NCBI GenBank assembly: GCA_031213475.1
Contig: JARUPZ010000012.1
Coordinates: 6,236,878 to 6,300,877, forward strand
Length of the DNA: 64,000 nucleotides
Direction: 5' to 3'
From: Nereocystis luetkeana
Taxonomy: Eukaryota > Sar > Phaeophyceae > Laminariales > Laminariaceae
The notes beneath the pieces were generated by a model. That model searched no databases. It was not told where the DNA came from and saw nothing but the letters and a program-made list of their open reading frames with translations. This document shows, piece by piece, positions 11,391 to 21,834 of this stretch. How positions within the stretch are numbered: position 1 is the first letter of the stretch; every line of letters starts with the position of its first letter. Position numbers and translations under genes: made by a program.

Positions 11391-11606
11391 GCAGGTTGAT
11401 GCCTTTGGCTCTGCTCTAGTCACTCACACGAGGTGCTTGACGATGTTAGATGTTATAAGCTCTTGTATTAGTTGCTGCTTGCCTCGCCAGATGCCTTCTG
11501 AGCGAAGGGGCGAGGTGCTCATCAGAAAAGCAGGCGATAACGTCTGCCAGGTATGATGAGGGGACTATTGCTACAAACCATAATGCCACAAAAGGGGAGA
11601 GAGGGC
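11391..11606 (+). repeat. Dispersed repeat, copy 2
   Basis: Direct duplicate of the 10.5 kb segment, roughly 90 percent alike by eye, with MITE-1 at its left edge. Confidence 0.85.
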
Positions 11607-12439
11607 CTTCCTCGTCGTACACCTTATGTTTTTTTTTGTGTGTGTGTGTTTTTTTTTCTCCGTTCTTTTTTCTTCGGGGGGTAAAATTGACGTCCGAAGC
11701 AAATGGTGTATCCGAACATTGGAACGAGGAAGGTTGTATCCGCACCTATGATGAGATTCACTGGAGAAACTACTGTAACGGTACACAAGAGAGATATCAT
11801 AGGCCGCTTGTGCCGCACTTCAAGGATGGTATATCAACGGGAGAGGGAGCGACCCCCAGCAGGCGCAGAAAGTCTCATCCAATCCAATACATACACTGAG
11901 TGGCCCGTAACAGAGAGAACTATTAATAATACAACACAAAAATCGCTCGAAAAATCGTTCCGGCGGAGGTGATGTCCTGCGTGCTACTTGGTATGCCTAT
12001 ACGGTAGGTACTGCAGTACGCGAACCCGTCCACAAAACGCGCGCTCTCGAGAGCAAGGATGCCAGGAGGCATGTCAAGCGAAGCAAAACGTGCGCTGTCA
12101 AGGGTGTAGGGCCGAGTGTTTCACACTAAAAACTAGTACTTTGGTGTCAGCCAGAAGGCATGTCGAGGCAAAGTTGCTGTCTGTCCAGCGGTGAAAAAGC
12201 TGTCTCCTGACGTATTCGCTCTCGAGCATCCATGGCTATCGCCACTCCCCCCAGGAATGACCTAGGTGCTTAGTTTCTGCCACGGCGGGTGAGAAGTACG
12301 GCAGGCGCGGCTCTTTTCTCCCCCCCCCCCTCCTTCCATCCCTTCCACCCAAGTTGATGAAAAAAATACCCCGGTTCATATCAAGTCCACGCTCCGTGTG
12401 TCACGTCGTGCTTAGCTTTGCGCTGCCGCAGCGACGCCC

Positions 12440-12665
12440 TGTCTCCTTCCCCCCAACGGATCTAACGGTTGTAAGGGTCCACAAGATATCCAACGGCTAA
12501 AGCAATAACCGACCGGCTCCGAAATTTATCTAACGGCTAAACCAAGGGACCCAACAACGGCTCTAACGTTCACAAGGCTCTCAAAGATATATCCAACGGG
12601 TAAACTAATAAGCCAACGGTGCAAAAGGATCCAACGGCTCTAGAAAAGGAACCCCAACGGTTCCA
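12440..12665 (+). repeat. Minisatellite with AACGGCT core
   Basis: Degenerate units such as CCAACGGCTAAAGC and CCAACGGCTCTAGAA repeated about ten times. Confidence 0.75.
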
Positions 12666-12829
12666 CACCACTCCGCAGCTCTCACTCCTGATCCTCGCCG
12701 CTCCACCCCCCACCCCCCACTTCCCACCACCAACCCACCGCCTCCATGTAACGTATAAATCCCCTCTTATCAAACATCATGCGCCTCCAGATCTTCCGCA
12801 CCGCCTTGTCGCGCCGCCTCCCCTGCCGA

Positions 12830-13435
12830 GCAGTAAGCGCAAGCCAGAGCGATCGGCCCGGCAATAAGTACCAGCCAATGGGAGGGGGTCGAAAACAATG
12901 TTCAAGCCAATGAACGGGACGGACCCAAGCAACAATCACGCGCCAATAGGATACAACAGTGATTACAACCCAACGGGGACGGATCGAGCAAGATGCGTGA
13001 GCCATACGGGAGTGGTATGGTTCGAGCAACAAGTGTAAGCCAATGGGAGAGGTCGACAAACAAGCGCGAGCCATTACCTGGGTTAAGAAATAACGCAAGG
13101 CAATGGGACGGGCCACGCATTAACCGCAAATCAAACAAATGGGATGGAATATAGTTGAGCAAAGAATATGGGGACGGGTCGAGCAGTAAAGTCAACCCAA
13201 TGGGTCGGGCCGAAAAATGAAACGAACACCAATGGGATGGGTCGGACACCAAACGCAAAACCAACGGGCCGAGTCGAGCGATCAGTGTAGTAAGCCAAAT
13301 AGGGCGGGCCGAGCGACAAACGCAAAGCCAAGGTGCCGAACCGAGGAATGAGCACAGACCTGTGAGACGGAACAGAGCAATAGGCGCAAGCAAACCGACA
13401 AAATGGGTCGAAGAGCAAAAACGCAAACAAAACGG
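12830..13435 (+). repeat. Minisatellite, about 40-base unit
   Basis: About 14 diverged units around GCCAATGGGACGGGTCGAGC and CAA-x-CGCAA, directly downstream of the GPN1 stop. Confidence 0.75.
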
Positions 13436-13457
13436 TTGTTTTCATATAGCCTGGTAG

Positions 13458-13787
13458 TCAGTTATCATCCATACATAAATATCCTATTAACGTTTCGCAC
13501 CTGAAAAGGTCCCGCCTCCTCCTCCTCCTACCCCCCCCCCCCGCCCCACCCACCGCACCCCAACCACCCCCACCCCCATCTTCAGCCACCCCCGACGACC
13601 CTTTCGGTAATGTCGCCGTCGACGCCGCAGTTGCTGCCGGGCTTCCAGCTCTGACAACCCCTTCGGCTCCCGCGGTGAACCCTCCCGGTCGCGGCGGCTT
13701 GTCCGTCGCTGGGTGTTGTTGGCCCTCCCGTCCCTCTCCCTCTCCGGGGCTGACGGCGAGGTCGGTCATCAACTTTTCCATTTGACG
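13458..13787 (-). CDS. GPN1: GPN1 terminal exon
   Basis: Begins after a strong acceptor (a T-run then CAG) with [19 protein letters not shown], continues as a Pro/Gly/Ala-rich tail, a Gly/Arg run and a short end to TGA at 13458-13460. The variable tail may hide another splice site after the Gly run. Confidence 0.65.
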   Translation of the reverse strand, partial: RQMEKLMTDLAVSPGEGEGREGQQHPATDKPPRPGGFTAGAEGVVRAGSPAATAASTATLPKGSSGVAEDGGGGGWGAVGGAGGGGRRRRRRDLFRCETLIGYLCMDDN

Positions 13788-16700
13788 CTGAAAAAAAAAG
13801 GAGCGAGAAGAGGTAAACAGAAAATGATATGTATGTATAATACGTGTAGTTTTTCAACATGTGATGATTGATAAGGAAGAAACAAAGACGAAACGGAGTG
13901 AAACGAACCGAACGAAACGAAACAAAACGAAGCGTCACACTGGGGGATATTTACCCGCCCTCGCCCACGGGCGAGAAAGTGGAACAGTGACGGGCCTCCC
14001 ACGTCCAGCTCCCCCTCAATTCATTCGACGCTGTCATCCATATGCAAGAAAGTTCGCCTCACAAGCGGTCCTTAGAACTACGGGAGACCATATTAAATAG
14101 GACCTACGGTACACATAAAAAAATATATATTTCGCTATTTTTTACTAACAATATTTGGTCCTATTTACTATGGCCCCCCGCAATAGGATACAGCTCACCC
14201 CATGCGTGCGACTCGCCGAACACCTCACGTTTCACTTCGCGCTTGGTGCAAACAATGTCTTCCTGGTCGGTGAATACCCCGACGTGTTCCGTCCCGGCGT
14301 TGTAGGGATGCGAGGGTCTATTTTATGGTCATACGACGACGGCGATGCATGATATCGAGTGCACCCAACCCCCCCCCCCACCCCTCCCTCGTCCCCTATT
14401 CCGGCTAATGTCCGTGGGAGGGATACTTTGGTCCCTTAACCCAAGTTTGTAACCCTCTGAACGGGAATATAAGCACCATTTAAACTCTGATATGCGTATC
14501 AAACGCATCTTATATTGCCGGTCAGCGTGTATACAGAGATAGAGAGAGACGAGAGGCAGAGGCATAGCCAGAGAGAAAGAAGAGAGAGAGATGAACAAGA
14601 GACACATACAGACACGAGACGAAATACAGACGAAGAGACAGAGCTGGAGCTGCTGAATAAACTGGAGGCAGAGCCACGGAGGGGGGAGCTATACAGAGAC
14701 AGAGACGGTCATTCGGAAGAAGATAAAGAGGCATCAGCTAGGGAGATAAAAGGGGGTTAGATAGATAGCGATAGAAACCGACGGACAGACAGACAGAACA
14801 CATGACAGAGAGCCAAAACAAACAGACAGAGACATAAGCATAGGCATGGAAACAGACACAGACAAGAGGCAGGCAGCAAGAGGAGCAGAGACAGAGACAA
14901 CAGAAAAACGAGCTACTAAGAGCAAAGCAATCACCGCAACACATATGCGCGGGGGGGGGAAAAAAACATGATCTCGCCTGTTTCGTCGCTTCCTGCCTGG
15001 CCTTAGCCGCCGCCACCCTTCGCTGGAGGTCGGGCAGATAGTCCTGCTCAAACTCCACCGCCGCGTTGTCCAGCGCCTGCATTCGTACCAACAGGTCCAA
15101 CAACAACAAATAAAAATTAAGGCGTCAAGTAACCTTGTTGTTGTTCTCGTTTTACTCCCCCCCAAATATAACACGCCCCTAAAAGAGAGGACTGGTGAGT
15201 CAGGTGGAGCGGCAAGCGTGCCCTCCCCTCCCCCCCCCCCCTCCCCCCCCCCCCTCCCCCCCCCCCCCCCCCCCCCCATTCTCCCGCTTTCCTCAGGGGT
15301 ACGCCTGCTACAGCCACGCCGGGTTGGGCCCGCTTGTTGCCTGAGCATCAAAGGGTGAAGGGTGGTGTGTACGTAAAACGTTGTTCTGGTGGTCGCCGAC
15401 AACAGCAGTGATGTCAACCAAGGATGCCGATCGTTCAATGGGCGGTAGGGCAAACAATATCAACGCCAAGCACTAGATCAACAACACCACCCCATCACTA
15501 GATCAACGCCAACGCTAACACCAACGCCAATAGCACCAACATCAACACTAGCACCGATGACAGTAACAACGACACCAAAACGAACCAACAACATCAACAC
15601 CACCACTAACACCAACAAGTATCCCCGAAAACACTAACTAGCAGCAAACTTCGACGGCAGAAAAACAGCAACAACGAAGAAAAGAAGAAACCGATCAAAC
15701 CCGAGCCGAACCGCACCGCGTCTCACTAACCCAAAATCATAGCAAAAATCAACCAAACCCAAACCGTGTCCATTCCAACTCCAAAAAATCACACCAAGCC
15801 GAACTATTAATAGCATCCCAACCAAAACCACACTAAACCAGCCCAGGCCGAACCGAACTCGCACCGCCCCGCACCAACCAGAAAACAAGCGCAACACCAA
15901 ACGCAAACGGCAACACAAGACAAAAATAAACCAAACCATCTCATCCCGACCAAACACAAACAAAGCATGTCCAAACCTACACCAAACCAGGCCAGGCTAA
16001 ACACAAAAAATAAACCGAAACGAAAACCAAGTCAAAACCCGAAACGGCGGGACAACAGCGCACCCACAGAACAGGGCCGTCATTCCGTCCTCGCTAGCCT
16101 CCGACACCCCCAACTAAAAACCGAACCAAAACCAAAAGCCAAAAACCGAAACAACAACCACAAACTACAACCAAACCAAAGCCGCACCACTCCAACGAAA
16201 CAAAAACCGAAGCAGTACCAACAAAAAAGAAAAACAACCAACACCAAAGCCGCACCACTCGTATCAAAACAAAACAAAAAACGAAGCGAAACCAACCAAG
16301 AGCCAAACCAAAACAAAAATTCAACAACCAAAATCAACACCCCAAAAAAGAGCACCGACCCATCCACCCACGCACCCACCTTAAAAAGCGCCGGCATCCC
16401 GTCCCCACTAGCCGCCGACACTCCCACCGCCGTCAGGGCGTTGTAGAACTCGTCCAGCACCAGGGCCAGAGAACGGTTCAGGCTGTTCATGTAACTGTCA
16501 TCCCCCGAGTTGTCCAACGCCTCCTGAAGTTTCTCGAAATCCGACATCCACTCCAAGGCAAACTTCGGCGAGAGAATGTCCGACTGGATGCACGAAAGCG
16601 CACACAGCAAGTACGTAAACACGACGAAAAAACAAAAAAACAACTAAAACGGAGCTGTGAGATCGAAAAAATACTCAAAACTCATCCTTGCAAGCTGGGT

Positions 16701-19155
16701 GTGATCATTCGAGAGCCCGCGTTTTAAGGCGTGTGTAGGTTTTCAGAGCAGGTATATATAGCACGCAAAAACCAAAAATAGAAGAACAGAAAAACGAAAC
16801 CAAGCGAAACGAACAGCAGGGTGGAGGGGGAGCGCGTGGAGGAGCTGCAGCGAGGGTGGAGGGGGTACTTATGCCATGCATGGCCGTAGTTGTATGGCCA
16901 TAGAAGGGGGGGGGGGGGGGGGTGATCGGTGCTCCTGATCATGGCAACAACAGGAGAAACAACATCAACATCAACAACACCAGCAGCAGCAGCAGCAGCC
17001 GCACTAGCAAACAACACACCAACACCAACACCAAAACAATACCACACTAATACCACCACCTACACCATCAACACCAACACCACTACTACCACCGTCACCG
17101 CCAAACAAAAACCAACACCAACACCGACACCAACACCAACACCAACGTCAACAACCCCAGCACCACACCAACACCACACCAACACCACACCAACACCACA
17201 CCAACACAAACACCAGTATGAATAACACCACCAACACCAACCACCTCATTCACGTGTGCTCCCACCTTATTCAGCGCCAGCACGAGCGGCAACCGAGACT
17301 TGTACAGTACGCTGCACGCGTACAGCATGTTGGACATAAAAGTGGTCGGGTTTGCAGTCCGAGGCGTGTCTACAACATACACAAGAGCCTGGTATACGAC
17401 GGGGGTAAGACGACGGGGGTAAGAGGATCGGAGGGAGGGGGGGGGGGGGGGGCGAAGGGGAATTAAGGGGGGGGGGCGGAGGAATAACAACAAATAAGCG
17501 TCTGCAAAAAACTTACGGGAAGAGCTTAAGACATACGAGTAGTGGAAACGACGACTGACTCGACTCACGGTGGGGAACGACGAGGCGAGCGTCTCCGTGA
17601 TGATTTGTCCGGACGCGCTCCACGTGAAGACCTCGATCTGGCCCGGCGTGTCGATGAACACGTAGCTGATCCACCAACCATTAACGCGGAAACCCAGGGT
17701 TTTCAATGCGTTTTTTGGGCATGGCAAGGCGGCGGGGGGGGGGGGGGGGGGCAGAGGGGTAAGTTTAGGTATAGGTGTACGGGAAGGGGTAGAGAACAGA
17801 GCTTATCTGTCGACCACCAACGCAGAAGACCGAAGTTTTCGATTTCATTGTTCGGCGCGACAGGACGGGGGCGGGGAGAGTGGTAGAGAGCAGACGAGCG
17901 GGTTGCGTAGGGGGCAGGGGGTGTACACGTGGGGTTCAGGGGGTTGGGTGAGGGGGGGAGTGGTGACTTCGTCTGGCGTGTAATCGGCGGCACTTGCCGC
18001 TCGAGACTTCGTGTGTGTTAATATATCCCCGGCCCTCACAGCGCCAAAGCGGATGCAACGACTGAACTCGACTCCTTGGGTGCACAAGGAGGAGGAGGAG
18101 AAGGAGGAGAAGGAGTAGAAGGAAGTAAACCTCGAGCAGGCACAAGCAGACCTCAAGAAAGCCGACGCAGGGAGAGGCAGGGGACCGGAGGGAACGGAAT
18201 TGACCCGGGAGGGTTCATCGCCGGACACACACACCCCTCCGTTGATCCGCGCCCAACCGTTGGAGGTATCTCTAAGATGGAGTAGGAACGGTGCCCCGTC
18301 TCGAAAAGGATACGTGGTCAATGGCCAAATTATTTTAGGCAAGCAACATAGGAGTACGCCCCCCCGCGGCCTCCCTCCCCATCAATACGAATGTGATGCT
18401 GTATATGAGCAAGACGTAAGGTACGTAGACGATAGATGATGCCGTTCGATGGCAGACTCACTCAAGGTCATCCGAGCGCTTTTCGAGGAGGTCCAGCACC
18501 TGGTCGAATCTCGTTGCAAACAGGTTGAGCGAGGTCGTGATCGCTCCGTTCGGCCCGAGTCCGTATTGACTCATCACCTTGGATGCCATGGGTGTTTTTG
18601 TAGGAGGGGGGGGACGGGAGGGGGGGGGGGGGGCATCGCACACAGGTAGGAGACGATATACAAGAAAAAGTGAAGGGCAATATTTGACGGCACGTCGTAT
18701 CATACCAGGTATACTGGTACTGGTATGCTACAGAAGTACTCTGACTGTAGACAAAGCGCGACTACGGCAGGGCGGTGTACTCTGAATGAGTGAGAGAGCG
18801 AGAGGTTATAGATGTAAGAGAGAGAGAGAGAGAGGTTATAGATGTCAGGACTCGTGGCACGCGCTGCCCGATGCAACAACCCGAACGACTCACCTCCTTG
18901 TAGTTCACCGTGTCTCTGATGTCGATGCTCGCTCCAAACGGCACCTGGGCAAGGGAAAAACAGGAATGATAAGGGGAAGAAGGCGTTGTTTGATCGTGTC
19001 TAGTAGTCTGGGCGCTTTGATTGTCTGTAGGCATGAGAAAGGGAGGTGCTCGGGTGGGGGCGGAGGGGTGGGAGCGGAAAGGGGAGGGACAAGGACGATG
19101 ACGACAGACAGGCAGACAGACAGACGGACAGGCACCACAGTGCAGGCAGGAGAGC

Positions 19156-19194
<39 letters not shown>

Positions 19195-21243
19195 AACAAC
19201 CCCTTCCACAAAGAACAGCACCGCCCCGCGTAAAAACAAAAACAAAACGGCCCTCCACCCTACCCGCCGTTCTTCGTTCCTCTCGGAAGCAACGGGGTAC
19301 TCAAACTTCACCAACTTAACCAACTTCCCGTCAACTTTGGTAGAAACTCGCTCGACTGCGAATAGACCCTCTCACGGGGAAAAACACACACACCAGTACT
19401 GCTGTGGTATGGCTGGTGGTACAGCAGTGGTCAACCCCTTTAGGACTGCAGTCCTGTTTTGGGAACAAATCAGTCTAATTCCGAGTGTTTTGTCCCCAAA
19501 ACGGGACAGCGGTTCTAAAAGGGTTACAGTAGCCCCGTAGGTAGCTTTTTTTTTTTTTTTTTGGCAGATCACGATACTGCTGTCGCTATGAGACGCTGCG
19601 CAGGATTTGGTTAGCACATACTGGTAACCACTCTCTCCCCAAATATAGGAATCAATTTTATTCAGTATTAATGTACAGAATACCTGGTATCTTTCTATTT
19701 AGAGACAGAGTGATATAATGTATACCAGGTACCACATTTTGCCGTTATGAGACTTTGTGTGCAGGATTTGGTCAACACACATATATATATACTATTACGG
19801 GGGACCGTAGTAGATAGGACTAGATGTGGTTAGTAAAAATAAGGAAATACATAGGTTTTGCGTGTACCGTAGGTCCTATTCAGTATGGTCCCCCGTCAGA
19901 GTATACAGGATTTCCCTCCGGAGTGGTGCGTAGCGGCTATTAATAGACGCGATACGACAATAGCATACTTCGAAGTATATATATATATATACTACTTGCT
20001 GCTTGCTGTACTTACAGCAAACAGCCAAAAAACGTGACAGTCTTGTGAAAGCTATTCCCAAAAAACAAAAAGTTGGAAGTTATCCCCGCAAAAAGTTCCA
20101 GCACTCGCGAATCATGGTTGATGGCTAGCGAAAAGTCTACCGAGGGGCTCAGCTAGCGACCGACCGCGCCAGACGACTTTATGGTTGTTTCTATATATAT
20201 TATATATAATTATATATATATATATATATGTATCTCATCCGGCATGTAGGACACGGTCCCTAGCCGGCAAACAAGACCTACAGGTAGACCATAAAGCTCA
20301 GGGATCTGTCTGCGCTGACGTATCTAGACCAAGAAAACACGCTGTTACAAGTAGATCGTGCAGATAATACCCAGCTCCCGCCCGGGCAGCCTCAGACCTA
20401 CCTGGTAGATCATGCTCAGGATAAATGTCTGCGCTGGAGTATCTACATGACGTGGGGATCGGCAAATCTGCCCGATGCGTGAACACTCTACAGCAGTGTA
20501 ATATAGAGCTCAGATACTTGCATAAAATACTACCATACGGTACTGTGAATCACCAGGTATACCCCGACAGAGTAGTCGGGAGTTCGTCGGAGACGTTCAA
20601 AAATGGGCAGACAGGGGCGGAGATCTGCGGGGAGGCTGGTCTCTCGTTTGACCGAGAGGTGCTACGGTAGTACTTATACTATTACTGTTATTACTGCTGC
20701 TGTAGGTTCTCCCTTCTTGGACGGCGTTTTCGACTGCTTTTACAGACCTACAGCCAACCCCCCCCCCCCCACCCCAACTCCCTCCACTCTCCCCCACGAC
20801 ATCCTATAAACACCCCCACCCACCCCCCTCATCACCCGGACCCTCCTGCTGAAAAAATACCCCCCCCCCCACCCCATCCCCATATACCCCTCGCGCCCCC
20901 CCAGTCTATGCCCATACGACATGACTACACCTCCCTCCCCTCCACTCCCCCACCCCACCTCACCCTACCCCACTCCATCCTACCTGCTTAACAGCAGGGT
21001 CGAGATTAATGAAGTAGCTCCTGATGCCCTGCTCCGCGGTGTAGAGGTTCAACCTCTGCAGCAGTGTTGTCTTCCCGCTGCCGGCCATGCCCATCACGAT
21101 GCACACCACCGGCTTCTTCTTCTCTTTCTCACCGCCTCCCTTTCCTCGCCCCGCGCTCTCGTCCGCCGATCCTTCGGTGGGAGCGGCGGTGGCGGTGGCG
21201 GTGGCGGGGGTAGCGGTGCCATCGTCCCCCCCAGCTGCCGCGC
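13458..21243 (-). CDS. GPN1: GPN-loop GTPase 1 (GPN1/XAB1), eight exons
   Basis: GPN1 is a SIMIBI-class GTPase that works with GPN3 in assembly and nuclear import of RNA polymerase II. The exons below join without phase conflict to about 425 residues (human GPN1 is about 374; the excess is a low-complexity N-terminus and a Gly/Arg-rich tail). Diagnostic motifs in order: P-loop [32 protein letters not shown], the GPN loop [21 protein letters not shown]3 [29 protein letters not shown]4 NKSD formed across an exon junction, and [10 protein letters not shown] at the G5 position. The initiator ATG is not settled: the P-loop exon is open upstream only to an in-frame stop before any ATG, so a short first exon is likely near 21.3 kb. 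The gene converges with the YbaB gene and diverges from the pseudo-calpain gene. Confidence 0.92.
14015..14375 (+). mobile_element. Family B fragment interrupted by MITE-1
   Basis: Left part 14015-14078 (CATTCGACGCTGTCATCC) and right part 14186-14375 (GATACAGCTCACCCC to GAGTGCACCCAACCCC) flank a MITE-1 copy inserted at the TA of CTTAGTAGGA. Confidence 0.7.
14079..14185 (+). mobile_element. MITE-1 copy nested in family B
   Basis: TA borders within the family B sequence CTTAGTAGGAT. Antisense to GPN1, in its last intron to the right of... the terminal exon. Confidence 0.8.
14978..15076 (-). CDS. GPN1: GPN1 exon, C-terminal coiled segment
   Basis: 99 bases (33 codons). Encodes [20 protein letters not shown] and the Ala/Lys-rich helix that follows, matching the EYEREYRPEYERL region of animal GPN1. 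The 5' acceptor ATGCAG is normal. The only donor that keeps the frame is CAG|GCGAGA, so the next intron appears to be GC-AG. Confidence 0.8.
15455..16370. repeat. A/C-only low-complexity intron
   Basis: About 900 bases almost without G and T (CCAAAACCGAAC type), so the GPN1 transcript is G/U-rich here. A second such block is at 16950-17230. Confidence 0.8.
16380..16583 (-). CDS. GPN1: GPN1 exon, SD of G4 to G5 region
   Basis: 204 bases (68 codons) between CATCCAG| and AAG|GTGGGT. Encodes [20 protein letters not shown], then [18 protein letters not shown] and [18 protein letters not shown]. Confidence 0.92.
16853..16922 (-). mobile_element. Family B 3' end
   Basis: CCATGCATGGCATAAGTACCC on the - strand; flanked by a G-run on its other side. 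Confidence 0.5.
17266..17388 (-). CDS. GPN1: GPN1 exon, central segment to NK of G4
   Basis: 123 bases (41 codons) between ATACCAG| and AAG|GTGGGA. Encodes [32 protein letters not shown] and LPLVLALNK. The G4 motif is completed by SD from the next exon. Confidence 0.92.
17569..17665 (-). CDS. GPN1: GPN1 exon, G3 segment
   Basis: 97 bases between GGATCAG| and ACC|GTGAGT. Encodes [19 protein letters not shown] and [13 protein letters not shown], the Walker B/G3 region. Confidence 0.92.
18259..18366 (+). mobile_element. LINE family A 3' end
   Basis: From GTTGGAGGTATCTC to GAGTACGCCCCCCC, antisense to GPN1 in an intron; a short rearrangement at AAATTATTTTAGGC. Confidence 0.75.
18462..18577 (-). 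CDS. GPN1: GPN1 exon, GPN-loop segment
   Basis: 116 bases from ATCCAAG| to GA|GTGAGT, ending in phase 2. Encodes [19 protein letters not shown] and [18 protein letters not shown]. The Gly-Pro-Asn triplet defines the family and contacts the partner subunit's active site. Confidence 0.92.
18894..18944 (-). CDS. GPN1: GPN1 exon, [11 protein letters not shown] segment
   Basis: A 51-base exon, phase 0 at both ends, between TTGCCCAG and GAG|GTGAGT. Encodes [17 protein letters not shown], nearly invariant in GPN1 proteins. Confidence 0.92.
19105..19195 (+). repeat. GACA tetranucleotide repeat
   Basis: GACAGACAGACA run in a GPN1 intron. Confidence 0.9.
19432..19526. mobile_element. MITE-2 copy
   Basis: AACCCCTTTAGGACTGCAG to GGTTCTAAAAGGGTT in a GPN1 intron. 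Confidence 0.8.
19793..19897 (-). mobile_element. MITE-1 copy
   Basis: Reverse orientation; the internal ATATTGTT is altered to GATGTGGTT. Confidence 0.8.
20984..21243 (-). CDS. GPN1: GPN1 P-loop exon
   Basis: Encodes an Ala/Thr/Gly-rich leader, a lysine cluster ([12 protein letters not shown]), the P-loop GMAGSGKTT and [12 protein letters not shown]. The donor CAG|GTAGGA is clear. The acceptor proposed (CTCGCAG at the right edge) is a guess; the 5' start may differ. Confidence 0.8.
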
Positions 21244-21431
21244 CTGCGAGTTTTGCCGGGGTAGGGGGGGGGGGGAGGAAAACACGTGGAGAAAACTATT
21301 TGTTGTAAAGAGGAGATAATACGCAGCAGTGCGGTCCATTTTGTTGTCTTCGTGTTAAACCGTTATCTCGTTATTTCTACCCAACGACACAAGGAGCGTC
21401 CGTCCCGATGATCAGTACCTGGCACTGGTAC

Positions 21432-21525
21432 TAACCCTTTCAGCAATGCAGTCCCGTTTTGGAGACAAAGCACTTGGAATTAGAGTGGTTTGTCCCCAAA
21501 TCGGTACTGCAGTACTAAAGGGGTT
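21432..21525. mobile_element. MITE-2 copy
   Basis: TAACCCTTTCAGCAATGCAG to GTACTAAAGGGGTTG, in the GPN1 upstream region. Confidence 0.75.
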
Positions 21526-21718
21526 GAAAAGGAGCAAAAAAGCGGGAGAATAAGACGGAGGGTAGTAAGAATGGTAGTAAGCGGTAGTGTTGTGATCACC
21601 TCACCGCCGAGACGTGTATGCAAAAACTACAGCAATACTTCGTACATCTGGTATCATACTTTGGTAGGACGTTCGAGATTTAACGTGTATGGAGGCATCG
21701 ATTAGAGGGGGTAACTTG

Positions 21719-21834
21719 CTTAACCCTTTACTAGCAATGGTGCTCTGGACAGAAACCTAAATACGACTCTAATTCCAAGTGTTTTAGTCCCCACAACGGG
21801 AGTGCAGTCCTTAAGGCCTACGTAGATGGGTTAA
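21719..21834. mobile_element. MITE-2 diverged copy
   Basis: GCTTAACCCTTTACTAGC to GATGGGTTAAGC; both edges keep TTAA. Confidence 0.65.

Larger units (their letters stand above)
8304..13457. other. Convergent spacer between YbaB-like gene and GPN1
   Basis: Holds G and C runs at 8.6-9.4 kb, two MITE-1 copies, a duplicated roughly 215-bp segment (10.5 and 11.4 kb), a possible LTR-element fossil piece at 11 kb and two minisatellites at 12.4-13.4 kb. No host gene recognised. Confidence 0.5.
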
